From Lytechinus variegatus (taxonomy: Eukaryota; Echinodermata; Echinoidea; Temnopleuroida; Toxopneustidae), in contig NC_054757.1 in the NCBI RefSeq assembly GCF_018143015.1, forward strand, positions 8,752,001 through 8,816,000: 64,000 nt of DNA, in the 5' to 3' direction. The notes beneath the pieces were generated by a model. It saw nothing but the letters and a program-made list of their open reading frames with translations, ran no database searches and was not told where the DNA came from. Positions 11,701-23,700 of the stretch are shown piece by piece. The translations under genes and the position numbers were made by a program. Each line of letters starts with the position of its first letter. The stretch's first letter is position 1.

Positions 11701-14700
11701 GTAGAGGGATAGTGGCAATGAAAAAAATATTACACCAGCTGAGGAAAGAAAGAGAAAAGATATTATGATTAGTCTGATATCATAGAGTATAACATGATCA
11801 AATCATTAAATAAGCATCTGATACATCTTAGCTTTTCTTCCAAAGGCATGAACGAAGAGATTTATATGTAACTACAGTAACTCACAGGTCGCTTTTTAGC
11901 GAATCTATCTTGGACAAAATCCAGAGGTAGTCTTGGTCAGGACAACTTGTCCTACCTCAGGTACAAAAATTGGATTTATCAAAGACAGTAAGAATCAACT
12001 GATGAAAACCTCAACGTTGGTTTAAGATGCATATCTTTCCTTCATCACATCTTTTGATCATGTAGTTCTTTCCTTTTTAATTAATCTTAAAATTCATACT
12101 AAATATTTTCAAAATTTTGATCAATATTAAATCCATATTTATTGTTTGAAATGAAATATGAAAATAGAAAAACTCTGAAAATTCTTTTTGCCCAATTGAT
12201 AATGGGCCCGGTAGCCACTGTGCAGCGCCAGATCGACGTAGCTCTATCCCTTGAATTTTTTGAATGCCAAACAGGTTAGCAGCAACTCCTATCTTTTAAC
12301 GTCTTTTCGTCTGACGCGGCCGGGGCTTGTACTCCCGACCTCCCAGTTGTGAGACGGATGCTCTACCAACTGAGCCAGCACCCCTGGTTTACTGCATTAA
12401 CAATTTCAATTTCACACAAGCATTGAATCTACATGTAACAGCAAGCATTTAAAATGGTTTTTGCTAAAGAACAAAAATACCCCTAAAAGAAAGCAAAGAT
12501 GCATCAAGGACCATCACTGAAGCTGCTTCAGTGAAATAAAAAACTTTCTTGATAAACAAAGTAAAAGAAAGAACTTTATATACATGGGCAGTGTTAACGA
12601 AAGAACTTTATATTAAAAAGTCAAGGGAAGAACTTGAAAAATAAAGTAGAGGAAGGAACTTGATATACAAAGTTAAGGAAGGTACTTTTATACGAAGATA
12701 AGAAAAGAACTTGATATATAAATATAGAGGTTGATATTTATGTACCAATTTAGGAAACAACTTGATAGACAAGTGTGCAAAGTTAGGGAAAGAAGCAACA
12801 AACTTAATAGAATTAAGAAAAGAACTTAAAATACAGAGTTCAGAACTTGACATACAAAGTTAAGGAATAACTTGATATAAAGGTTATATAGAGGACTTGA
12901 TATACAAGGTTATGTATTTGATTTGATATAGCAAAAGAGCTTGATATGCAAAAGTTAAGGACTTTACTCATGAATGAACTTGAAATACAAAGTTTAAGGA
13001 TGAATTAAGTATACAAAGATTAGAAAAAATTGAAAAACAAAATTCAGGAGAGAACATGAAATACCAAGTTTAGATAAAAAGTTTAGGAGAGAACTTGAAG
13101 TACCAAGTTTAGGAAAAAACTTGAAATACAAGTTTAGGAAAGAACTTATAAATTTAAGGGAAGAACTTGATATACAAAGTTTAATGATAAAACTTGAAAT
13201 ACAAAGTTGAAGAATAGACTAGGTATACAAAGTTTTTTTTACAAAGTTTATGAAAGAGCTTGATAGGAAAGATACTGATAAAAAAGTTATGTAAAAAAAA
13301 ACGGAAAACAAAGTTCAGGAAAGAACTTCAAATACAAAGTTGAGGAATAGCTTGAAATTCAAATTTAAGGAGAGAACTTGAAGTACAAAGTTAAGGAAAG
13401 AACTTTAAGTACAAATTTAAGGAAATACCTTGATATACAGAGTTAAGGAAAGAACTTGAAATACAAAGTTAGGGAAATAACTTGAAATACAAAGTTAAAC
13501 AAACAACTTGATATACAGAGTTAAGGGGAAAAAACAAATACAAAGTTAAGGAAATAATTTAAAATACAAACTTAAGGAAAGAACTTGATACACAAGGTTA
13601 TGGAAAAAATGAAATACAAAGTTAAGGAAAGAGCTTGATATACAAAGTGAAGGAAAAAAATTGTAATACAAAGGAAAGAACTTGACAGACAGAGATCAGG
13701 AAAGAACTTGAAATACAAAGAACTTGAAATCCAAAGTTAAGGAAACAACTTGATATACAGAGTTAAGGAAAGAAATTGAATTACAAAATTAAGGAAACAA
13801 CTTGATATACAGAGTTAAGGAAAGAAAATGAAATACAAATGTAACTGTAAGGAAATAACTTTAAATACAAAGTTAAGGAAATAACTTGATAGATAATAAT
13901 TGAATTACTAGAAATGGAAAGTTAAAAAAATAATTTGAAATAAAAAGTTAAGGAAACAAATTGATATACAGAGTTAAGGAAAGAACTTTAAATACAAAGT
14001 TATTTCCTTAACTTTAAATACAAAGTTAAGGAAACAACTTGATATACAAAGCTAAGGGGAAAAAAAACAAATACAAAGTGAAGGAAATAACTTAAAACAC
14101 AGAGTTAGGGAAAGAAATTGAAATACAAAGTTAAGGAAATAATTTAAAATACAAAGTTAAGGAAAGAGCTTGATATACAAAGTGAAGGAAAACAATTATT
14201 ATACAAAGTTAAGGAAAGAACTTAACATACAAAGTGAAGGAAATAACTTGAAATACAAAGTTAAGGAAAGAACTTGAAATACAAAGTTAATGAAACAACT
14301 TGATATAGAGCTAAGGAAAGAACTTTGAATACAAAGTGAAAGAAATAACTTAAAATACAGAGTTACAGAAAGAACTTGAAGTACAAAGTTAAGGAAAGAA
14401 ATTGATATATAGAATTAAAGAAAAAACTGAAATACAAATTTAGGGAAATAACTTGAAATTTAATACAAAGTTAAAGAAACAACTTGATATACAAAGTTAA
14501 GGAAACAACTTAATATACAGAGTTAAGGAAAGAAATTGAAATACAAATGTAACTGTAAACAAATAACTTTGAATACAAAGTTAAGGAAAGAACTTGATAT
14601 ACAAAGAAGTTAAGGAAAGAAATCAAAATATAAAGGAAATAACATGAAATACAAAGTTAAGGAAAGAACTTGAAGTACAAAGTTAAGGAAACAACTTGAT

Positions 14701-17700
14701 ATTAAAATACAGAGTTAAGGAAAGAACTTGATATACAAAGAAGTTAAGGAAAGAAATTAAAATATAAAGTGGAGGAAACAACTTGAAATACAAAGTTCAG
14801 GAAAGAACTTGAAGGACAAAGTTAAGGAAACAACTTGATGCAGAGTTAAAGAAAGAACTTGAAAAATGAAGTTCAGGAAATAACTTGATATATAACAATA
14901 ATTAAATTACTGGAAATAGAAAGTTAAGTTAATAACTTGAAATAAAAAGTTAAGGAAAGGACTTGAAATACAAAGTTAATAACCTAGACCAGACCCAAAG
15001 GGACAGTTACAAATCATATGCCATTCGAAAGCCTATAAACTACTAAACACAGCAATGCAAGCTTTTAGCATTTTCACCACTGACTAGCCAATTAGTTTTT
15101 ATTGAACTTCGAAAAATTGATCATGCTTTTCACCAGCCTCAATCTTGACTTTGCCGTCAAGTTGTGTTAGAATCATTGTTATTCCATAGGTTTGTACACA
15201 GGAGAACTAGGGGATCTTACTGCTTTTCACATCACTCACTTTATTTTCTTCACTTCTATCACATTGAGTTATCATAAAAATCTTTTCCTGCAAGATTTAA
15301 TTGATGAAATCTACATCTTTGGACTAGTTTTTGCCATATTTTATTTCCGGCTTACTAGGCACAGCTTTCCAATGCCGTCTGCTTTCTTGGTTATGTGTTA
15401 TGAACAACTTTACCTGACATATAAAATTTAGGCCCAATAAAAGCCAGAAACTGAAAGAAAAAAAAATATCAAAGAGGTGTACGTTTCCATCCGTTTGAAC
15501 ACTGAATAATTGTCAGTGCCATTTTTTCATGTCAAAATCATTGAAAAAAAAATGAATTCATAATCTGGAAATAAAAACAATACAGGAAATCCATCTTTCC
15601 TATGTACAAACCTATGGAATTATAGCACCTAAAAATCAAGCTCAAGCCCTCAATACAGGCTTGTTAGGAAAAGAAAAATCATAGCAAAATAGCTTTCTAG
15701 GACCTTTATTTAATGAATTAAAGCAAAAAAGATGATTTCATAAATAAGCTAGCATAATTAATGCATATGAATTATGAAATATATAAATTGAATTTAGTGC
15801 AATTTATGTATGCAACCACAAAGATGGTATCTCTCTGTCGCTTTGTGAAATTTTTATTGCGATCACGAGATCCACAGCCCGGGGGGGGGGGGGGGCACTT
15901 CTATTGATGAGTGAATACCAGCACCTTAAACAATTATTTTACATATTCTGAAAATGCCCCCCTTAACAATTAAAGGGGAATCCAGCCTTGGCCATAAAAT
16001 GTTGTGTTGGGAAGGAGAAAAATAAATTAAACAGAATGGTGAAAGTTTGAAAGAAATTGGACAAGCAATAAGAAAGTTATAGCTTCCTTAACTCATTGAG
16101 TGCTTCGTGCACGCTACGTATCCTACTATAACATGCCACACTCGTGCTCGCACGCCTACTATTGACTGCTTTGTGCTTGCATTGTTTCCTACCCTCGCCT
16201 GCTTCGTGCATGACTGCGCACATTTGGAATTACAATCATTGTTACGCCGTTTTGCATTGTATTGCGCATCGCATGCACGCCGTAATTAGCACTATTGTGT
16301 GCAGTGCAAACTCTGCTTTCTGACAGATTAACTTACGCGGTTTACATTCGACTTTTTCAAGTATTTCTACATTTTTTTACAAGATATGGCTCCGCCTCTG
16401 AGAGGGAAGATACCTAGGTTTTTTGATCCATACAAAACACTCCACAAAATTGAACTACTTGATACAACTCATATTTTCGCGGTAAAGATAATAACCAATC
16501 CCTATAATGAGGACACCATTATAAGGGGTATGAAATTTCCTACAACTTTACTACACAATATTTTGTGGATAAACTAATTGTTAGAGAGTTACAAGCAATT
16601 GTAATCATGACTATTGAAAGGAGTGAATACGACTCGCGATCCCAAAATCAATGTGGCACAGGGGGGTTTTGTGGCTGGCACAGGGGATTAGCATCGGATT
16701 AGCACTGTGGCGTTAGGTTAGTAGTGTGCGTGGCATGTTAAGAGTTAATATTGAGATCACTAATACTATGTAGATTTCAAATTGGCAACTGGGTAAGTAA
16801 ATTATGACAAGGGGCAAGGACAACTTTCCCATAGGCCATGTACTTCATTATCAGGGATTTGTGGTTTTCTCCTAAGTACCCATTCCCCTGGGGCAGTAAT
16901 CTAAATATAACCCATGTAGTATATTGTTTTATGTCCTCTGAAAGAAAAATATAATTTGAAATAAAACTTTAGGGAAAAATGACATTTTAGCCATAATATG
17001 TATTGGAGTACCTGGAAGAGTAGTCCTTGCCTTACATCACTATGACATCCCATATGCGGCCAATTTGAAATCTCAATGGGTATAGTGATTACCAATATTT
17101 ACAACTTTTAAAAATTCATATCTTTCTTTTTGGTTGTCCAATATTTTTCAAACTTTCACCTATCAACTTGTCTGATTTTTCTTTTCCTTATAAAAACAAG
17201 TTTTTATTTGGGTTGGATTCCCCTTTAACAATTAACGTATGAAACCCTACCCTTAACAAGTATTGGCACATGAAACCCTACCCTCAACAAGTATTGGAAA
17301 CGAAACAGTACCTTGGACAAGTATTCCCTGAATTGAGCCCCTAAACAAGTACTGCGATACTTTGTTATGTCATGGCCGTGATCACGGACATCAGCTTTAC
17401 CTTTACTTACATTGGGTTTTGTACCGCCCCACCTCCCACGCCCCGCCCAAATCGGACTCTAAACACGTAGTGTTGGGGCAAAAAGTACATCCTTTATGAA
17501 GTATTTGTCTTTTTTATAGCCTCTTAATTTTTTATCGTAAACACGTGCATAGCATTCCTAGCGAAATATATATACCCCCTTTTGAGTATTTTAGTGTCTT
17601 TGACACCCTTATTACATTACTTACATAACATGACCAATCTTGAAAAAGAGATCCTTTTTATGCATTTCTTTGGTCATGCCTGGTAATGGTATCCACTCTT

Positions 17701-20700
17701 CAATGGAGGTGCCCCCCCCCCCATCTGCAGCAGAGATCTTGGGAGCCATGACTCCCCCAGGAATTTATAGCTCAGGTAACTTAGGGTTTAACACATAGGA
17801 GGCATTGTACAGTTAAAGTCTCGATACAGGAACTTCCATGTGATTTCTATGAATATATTATGGCAACACTGCAGAATTGGCATTATCACACTTCTATCCA
17901 CATATAATCTCTGTGTGATCCCTTATATTTGTGCCATCTCAATACAGCATCTGTGCATCTCTATCTTCAGCCAATTCACGATGTCCAATTCAGGTACATA
18001 AAATCACACTATGACCACAAATAATATCAATGATGTTGAATGGGTAACATGGTCTAGTGGTTACGACTCTCTTCTTTCAATTAGGGGGATATAGATTTGA
18101 ATCCCAGCCGTGGAATGCTTTAGCACCTATATGGTGGCTCAGCTCAAGCCGGGGTAATAATTTGATAACAAGTGCAGTAAAATATCTCTATTTTGGGACC
18201 TTTTTATCATTAATGTTACCAGTAACCAATATTTTAATGGTCATAAGTTGAATCTCACTCTATCAATATTGAAGGATTGCATCATCAGCAAACCTCATGC
18301 AATCATGCATGGGTATACCCCCCCATAGGTCAGGGGAGAACATCTTACAGTCCATAGCTTGCAGCGAGGAATAATAGTATGCGGCAAATTATACACAAAA
18401 AAGCATCTACTTGAGCTAAATCAATAATGAACAAAGCATATTAATCACACATACATATGCATGCTATAGTTTTTAAAGCTTTTGGGGAAATGCAGATTTG
18501 GGTAGAGCAGTTACCACTCTTCCGAATTTTTAGCTGATATGGACTGTGGTGAAGTTAGCACCAAGCAGGAATATGTCGCTTTCAGGCTCACTGAATTATA
18601 ATCCATCTTCTCTGAGAGAAAACATGTGTCAAATTTGAAAAGTAGTTTTTCAGTAGATCAAATAGTTGTTGAGTAACTTTAAATAGTTTGAGGAGTACCA
18701 TATGGGTGTATCAAAGAGATGCTACCTCAAAATACACTTCAACAATGACAGCTTGCAGTCAAATGCATGCAGTGACCCCCTAACCCAAATACAAAAGTAG
18801 ATTACAAACAAATATGTAATAGAACAATGTTATGGATATTAACAAAGTCAACTATTTTGCATATTCAAATCTAAACATATCTGTCCACCAACCACTTGCA
18901 ATGTACTGCCCATCCTTGTTATGATCACAGACAACATGAAAGGAGCCAATAGACCAGTTCGTAGTTACTTCATGGACAATTTTGGTAAATAACCTTTCAT
19001 TTATTTTATTATGATCGGCAGATTTCAAAGCAAAATGTTATGTAAGCATGCCTTACATAGCAGGATGAAGAAATTGAATAGCACACCAATGAACACTTTA
19101 TGAAGGTATATGTTGCATTCCTACTTTGAATGCATATCATAGCATGTTGCACAATGTACTTGGCAAACTGTGTTTCAGTCGTTCGTGGACGCATTGTTGT
19201 TGTTTTATGTGGATGTAAATGAAAACCACAATTCAAAAGAATATATGAATAATCAAGACATAAAAGTTGGTGCTTATCTCATTAGATTTTAAACCACCAC
19301 GTCACTTTAGTACAAATGACCTTCCTCTGATCATGCGTAGAATCTTTTGATCATGCGCAGAAAGGAACTACGGACTGGCTTATTAAGTCACATGGCAAAG
19401 GTTGGTTGAGATTATCAATTGGTAGGTTTTGTTATACCGTGTTTTTCTGTTTTTTTACACATAGCTTTCAATCCCAATACATAACAAAACTATTGTAACA
19501 ATATTATAAAATTTATCCCTTAGACATGCTCATGAGAAGGAAGATATCACTCCATGGCCTGAAAGCTTGGTTTATAGTGAAAATAATGGGCAACGCGGTC
19601 ACCTTACCGAGCATAACCGTAAATGCGAAACCAAAGAAGGTGATCTCTTCTGTTCATAATAAGGAAAGAAATTCAACTATATACATGCATAATCAAATCA
19701 AATAAACACCATGCGGACATGTGCAGTGTAGAATATGTGAATATATCCATGGAAAAGAAAAGTTAGAAGTGGGAAAACACTGGCTAGAATTTCACTTTTT
19801 GCACCTTTAGCTATGATAATTAATCATGTGACAATCTAATTTGTAAATGCAACCTTAGGAAAGTTGTGTTTTGTTTGATTCTTTTTACTACACAGCATGT
19901 TTTAAATACCCAAGTTTTGCTCTTGGGGAGAAAGGCATTAGTTCCAAAATGTGTCAATATTTTTGTTCTAAATAACAGCTTTTACAGTAATGACCTCTGT
20001 AATCTTTCACCTCATGTCCCCCCAAATCTAATCAAACCACTATCATTCCCATTTGTAACCAAATTTAAAGTTTAACTGTTAGTTATCGTGAGAAAAAGAT
20101 ACATGGCGACTTGTGTGACCATTGACCTTCCATTGCACATGTAAGCGCCCCAAACTACTCAGATCAACGTCACTCCACTATGCATACTTCAACCACCTTT
20201 CAAGTTTTATCTGTCCAACATTTCTTCAGTTATTCCGAAAATGATAACAGGATGGATGGATAGATATCCCAAAATATAATGCCTCTGGTAATACCATGGT
20301 CACATTTGCTCTACGGCGGCCGTATGGCGAGTCGAAAACAGCCGTTTTAACATTTTTGTACCAGCTGCATATGGTGGTTTGAATTAAAGTTAATGAAACG
20401 GCTGTTTTCGACTCGCCGTACGGCCGCCGTAGAGCAAATGTGACCAAGGTATAACCGCCGGAGAAGGCCAGGGGCATAACAAATGTTGTTTATGATGGGT
20501 TTTTTTTTATCAAACTGACAATTTTGATGTGTCAAATAATTTTTTTTTACTTTTATAATCACAATTTTGGTGTGTCAAATAATTTTTTTACTTTTATAAT
20601 CAGTTAGCTTTATTTTGCTTTAAACACATGTAGACACTGCTTTTGAAGTGCTCAGACTAAAGCTAAAAATTGAAATCATCACTAAAAACACATGAAGAAT

Positions 20701-23700
20701 TTTTCAGAATTAATACTAGGCCCCTGCTTGGCGGGTTGAAAAAAAATTCAAAGGAAATCAAAACCAAAGGTGAGAATCAAGAAAGGGTAAAGAGGAGCAA
20801 TATAAATAAAGTTTCATCATATTGATTATAAAATAATGAGATTTTTTTAAGTTTGAAAGGTCTTGTTTTGCTTTGATGCTTTCTATGGCAAAATTTGCAA
20901 ACTGGCAAACATGATTCAAAATGGTTGATTTTGTGCCTTTGTGGACAACTCTCCATTCATTTTGTACACAGATTTTCAGATTTATATCCATTATTTTTCA
21001 AATCGCATCTTGACTTCTTCTAAGCATAACATATATCATAGAGAAAATAATATACACCAAATATGTCAAGGTCAGAAAGAAAATGAAGCTGGAAAATCTG
21101 AAAAGTTGTCGACAAAACAAGTGAAGAGATGTCCGCAAAATCAACAATTTGGAAGCACGTTTGCCAATTAAAGATCCCTCTAGAAAGGGTTGCAGGACTC
21201 TTCAGACTGCCAAAAAATCCCTTATGCTATAGCTTATTTTAATGATAGTTGTTTGAAATTGCTCCTCTCATTTTACTTTTTCCAACAAGATTGATTCTCT
21301 CCATGCGCTTTGGACATTGTTAGTTGAAAATCCACCTTGGGTTTTATCAAGTGCTGTTTGCTGCTCCACATCTGGGCATTGTTTTTATCTAAGCATGTGT
21401 TTTGTTTCACCCTAAAAGGACCAGGCTATTTTTTTTTGGGGGGGGGCATCAAAGCCCCCAGCCCTTTTAGGGCACTATGCATGTTTAGAATCCTATGCCA
21501 GAGCAGCTCTGTTATACTTACCAAAACATATACCAAGAAATAGGTAGTTAAACTGAATTCCAAGTGGGAGAGTAACTTTCCAGACTTCATAACCAAATAT
21601 TCCAGTCAACAGGTATACTATAGCCATAGACTAAAAAAAAAATAATGAAACATAATGGGTCAAGGTGCAATTAGGATAAGCTGAGAGTAAGCCCTGATTT
21701 ACACACACACAAAAAAAAAAAAATGAAAGTTAGGTCTCATCTTCCTAAAGGGGTTCAAGTGACCATAGCATCACAGCTTCTAAAATCGGAAGGGAAGGGG
21801 GAGGACTGAGGGAGGCCGGGACTCCTGAATTTGAAAGGGTTTCTTTTCTATTTTGCCACTGAAAATAGGCCTTTTGAAATCCACTTTTGTCACAATGGCT
21901 ACTGCTTTTCAATATTCGGGTTTGATAAAAAAAAAGTCAGGGGGGGGGTGTAGAACGTCTAATGATGTAATGTCCCTTCCTGTCCTCAGCCTATAAGCCT
22001 ATTTAGTCATCTGCAAGTAACCATGGACCTATGAAAGCTGGACATTCATCGGTTAGTTAATGAATTCACTGACATCTGACTGTTATTGTCATGTGAATAA
22101 CATTCTCTTCATATTTTATCTCCTGTGATACCATCATGGTCGCCGTCAATTAAACCATGAGTTACAGAAGCTTTCGGTGATTAGACATTTAACATTAGAC
22201 AAATTGTATGCGCAGAAGGTAATAAATTACCTAAATTCTCTGAAATTAATGTGCAGTTCTGGTTTACAAATAAATATCTTAGTTCCATGGTTTTTATTTG
22301 GGGAAAATGTATGAATATTTCGAGATAGAGGCTGAAATGAAATTGATTGATTGTAATTTACAATCACATTTTCAAGATTTCCTCATAATATTCTAGAGAA
22401 ACACGGTGGGTTTCTTGTAGGGGTTGTCCCCCTCTCGTTGTTGGTAAGGTCATTATGAGTGTGCAAATCGATAATAATATATTTGATATCACAAAAATCG
22501 TCTGCTTCTCAATTTGCTGTTCCAAAACTGAACCATCTTAATTGAAAGGTATAATCTGTTACAGGACATCAGCCAACAAACGCCAAGAAGAGGAAAAAGA
22601 TTCCTTTGTAAAGATCAGATTCGCCTCGGTAGCTGCTATTGTCAAAACACCTGTATGTTCTCATTAATATGCACATAATCAGGATACGGCGACTATGATT
22701 GCTTCAAAAGAATGCTCGCATTAATCGTCCATTTCTTATAGGTCCATGAAGCAACCAAGATAACCAGTCAGACTAGGTACATAAAGCTTCAAGTCCTTTA
22801 CGAGTCAGTGTCCTTTAGCAAGGTGTCAATTCACATTTGGCCACCCTCCATCCATAAGATAAATGAGTACTCATTGCATGAATACTCCACAGGAAGTGGA
22901 GATTGTGCACGTGCACCATTTCTTCAGCAAGCCAGAATCCAATACTTGGGGTAATAATATATCTGTAAAACACTAGTGGCGTCCTTCCAATGTGACAAGT
23001 GCTGTGGAAAAAAAAGGTGCAATTCTGTAGTCTGAATATATTTGGTAGGCCTACAGATGCTTTATCATTCAAACAGACTGAAAATAGCAGTCAGAAGGCT
23101 GTAGTGTATCCAGGACAAAATATATAAATGCAATTATTACAAAAGTGTCAATGAAAAGAGGAAATGAGGGTCAGGTATGATAGCAATGTAATAAATACCA
23201 GTTGCATAAATGATGCAGCTGGAATGTCTACATGTATATCATAATCAAGGGGGGGGGGGGAAGAAAAGTAATTAGGTTCTAGCAAATACAGTCACATGAC
23301 GTGTACACGAAGGAGATAATAAAATGAAAGAAACTCAAACCCAGAATACCAAGAAGATTAAGGGATAAAAGATGGAGAAAGAAAAGGAGGAAGAGGGGAG
23401 GATGAGAAGAAGATAATTATGAAGAAAACCAAATTTTCCATCAGCGTGAATTTGCCTTTTCAGATTTTAACAATGTTTTTTATTTGTAAAGTAGTATTCT
23501 ATTCCACAGCAACTATCCAAGACAAAGAAGACAGTGACGACGAAGAAGAAGATAAAGACAGAGGTAAAGAAGTACAAAGACAGATCTATGCAACGTTTCC
23601 TGCTCCATCCCTCATTTGTTAGTGGGGCATTCAAATTTGAAATTCTTACCAATTGACTAAAGTCGGAGCTCCAAGGGAGGTAAAAGACCCCTGTCAGATA

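Noticed and set aside
12302..12388. Functional tRNA gene
   Set aside because: The A box is good, but the B box is mutated and stems do not pair fully; more likely a SINE head or pseudogene.
12550..14976. CRISPR-like array
   Set aside because: Units are contiguous and degenerate with no unique spacers, and the genome is eukaryotic.
22815..23072. 85-codon minus-strand frame between EPT1 exons 4 and 5
   Set aside because: No match to EPT1 sequence and no fitting splice sites; the true next exon is at 21522-21630.
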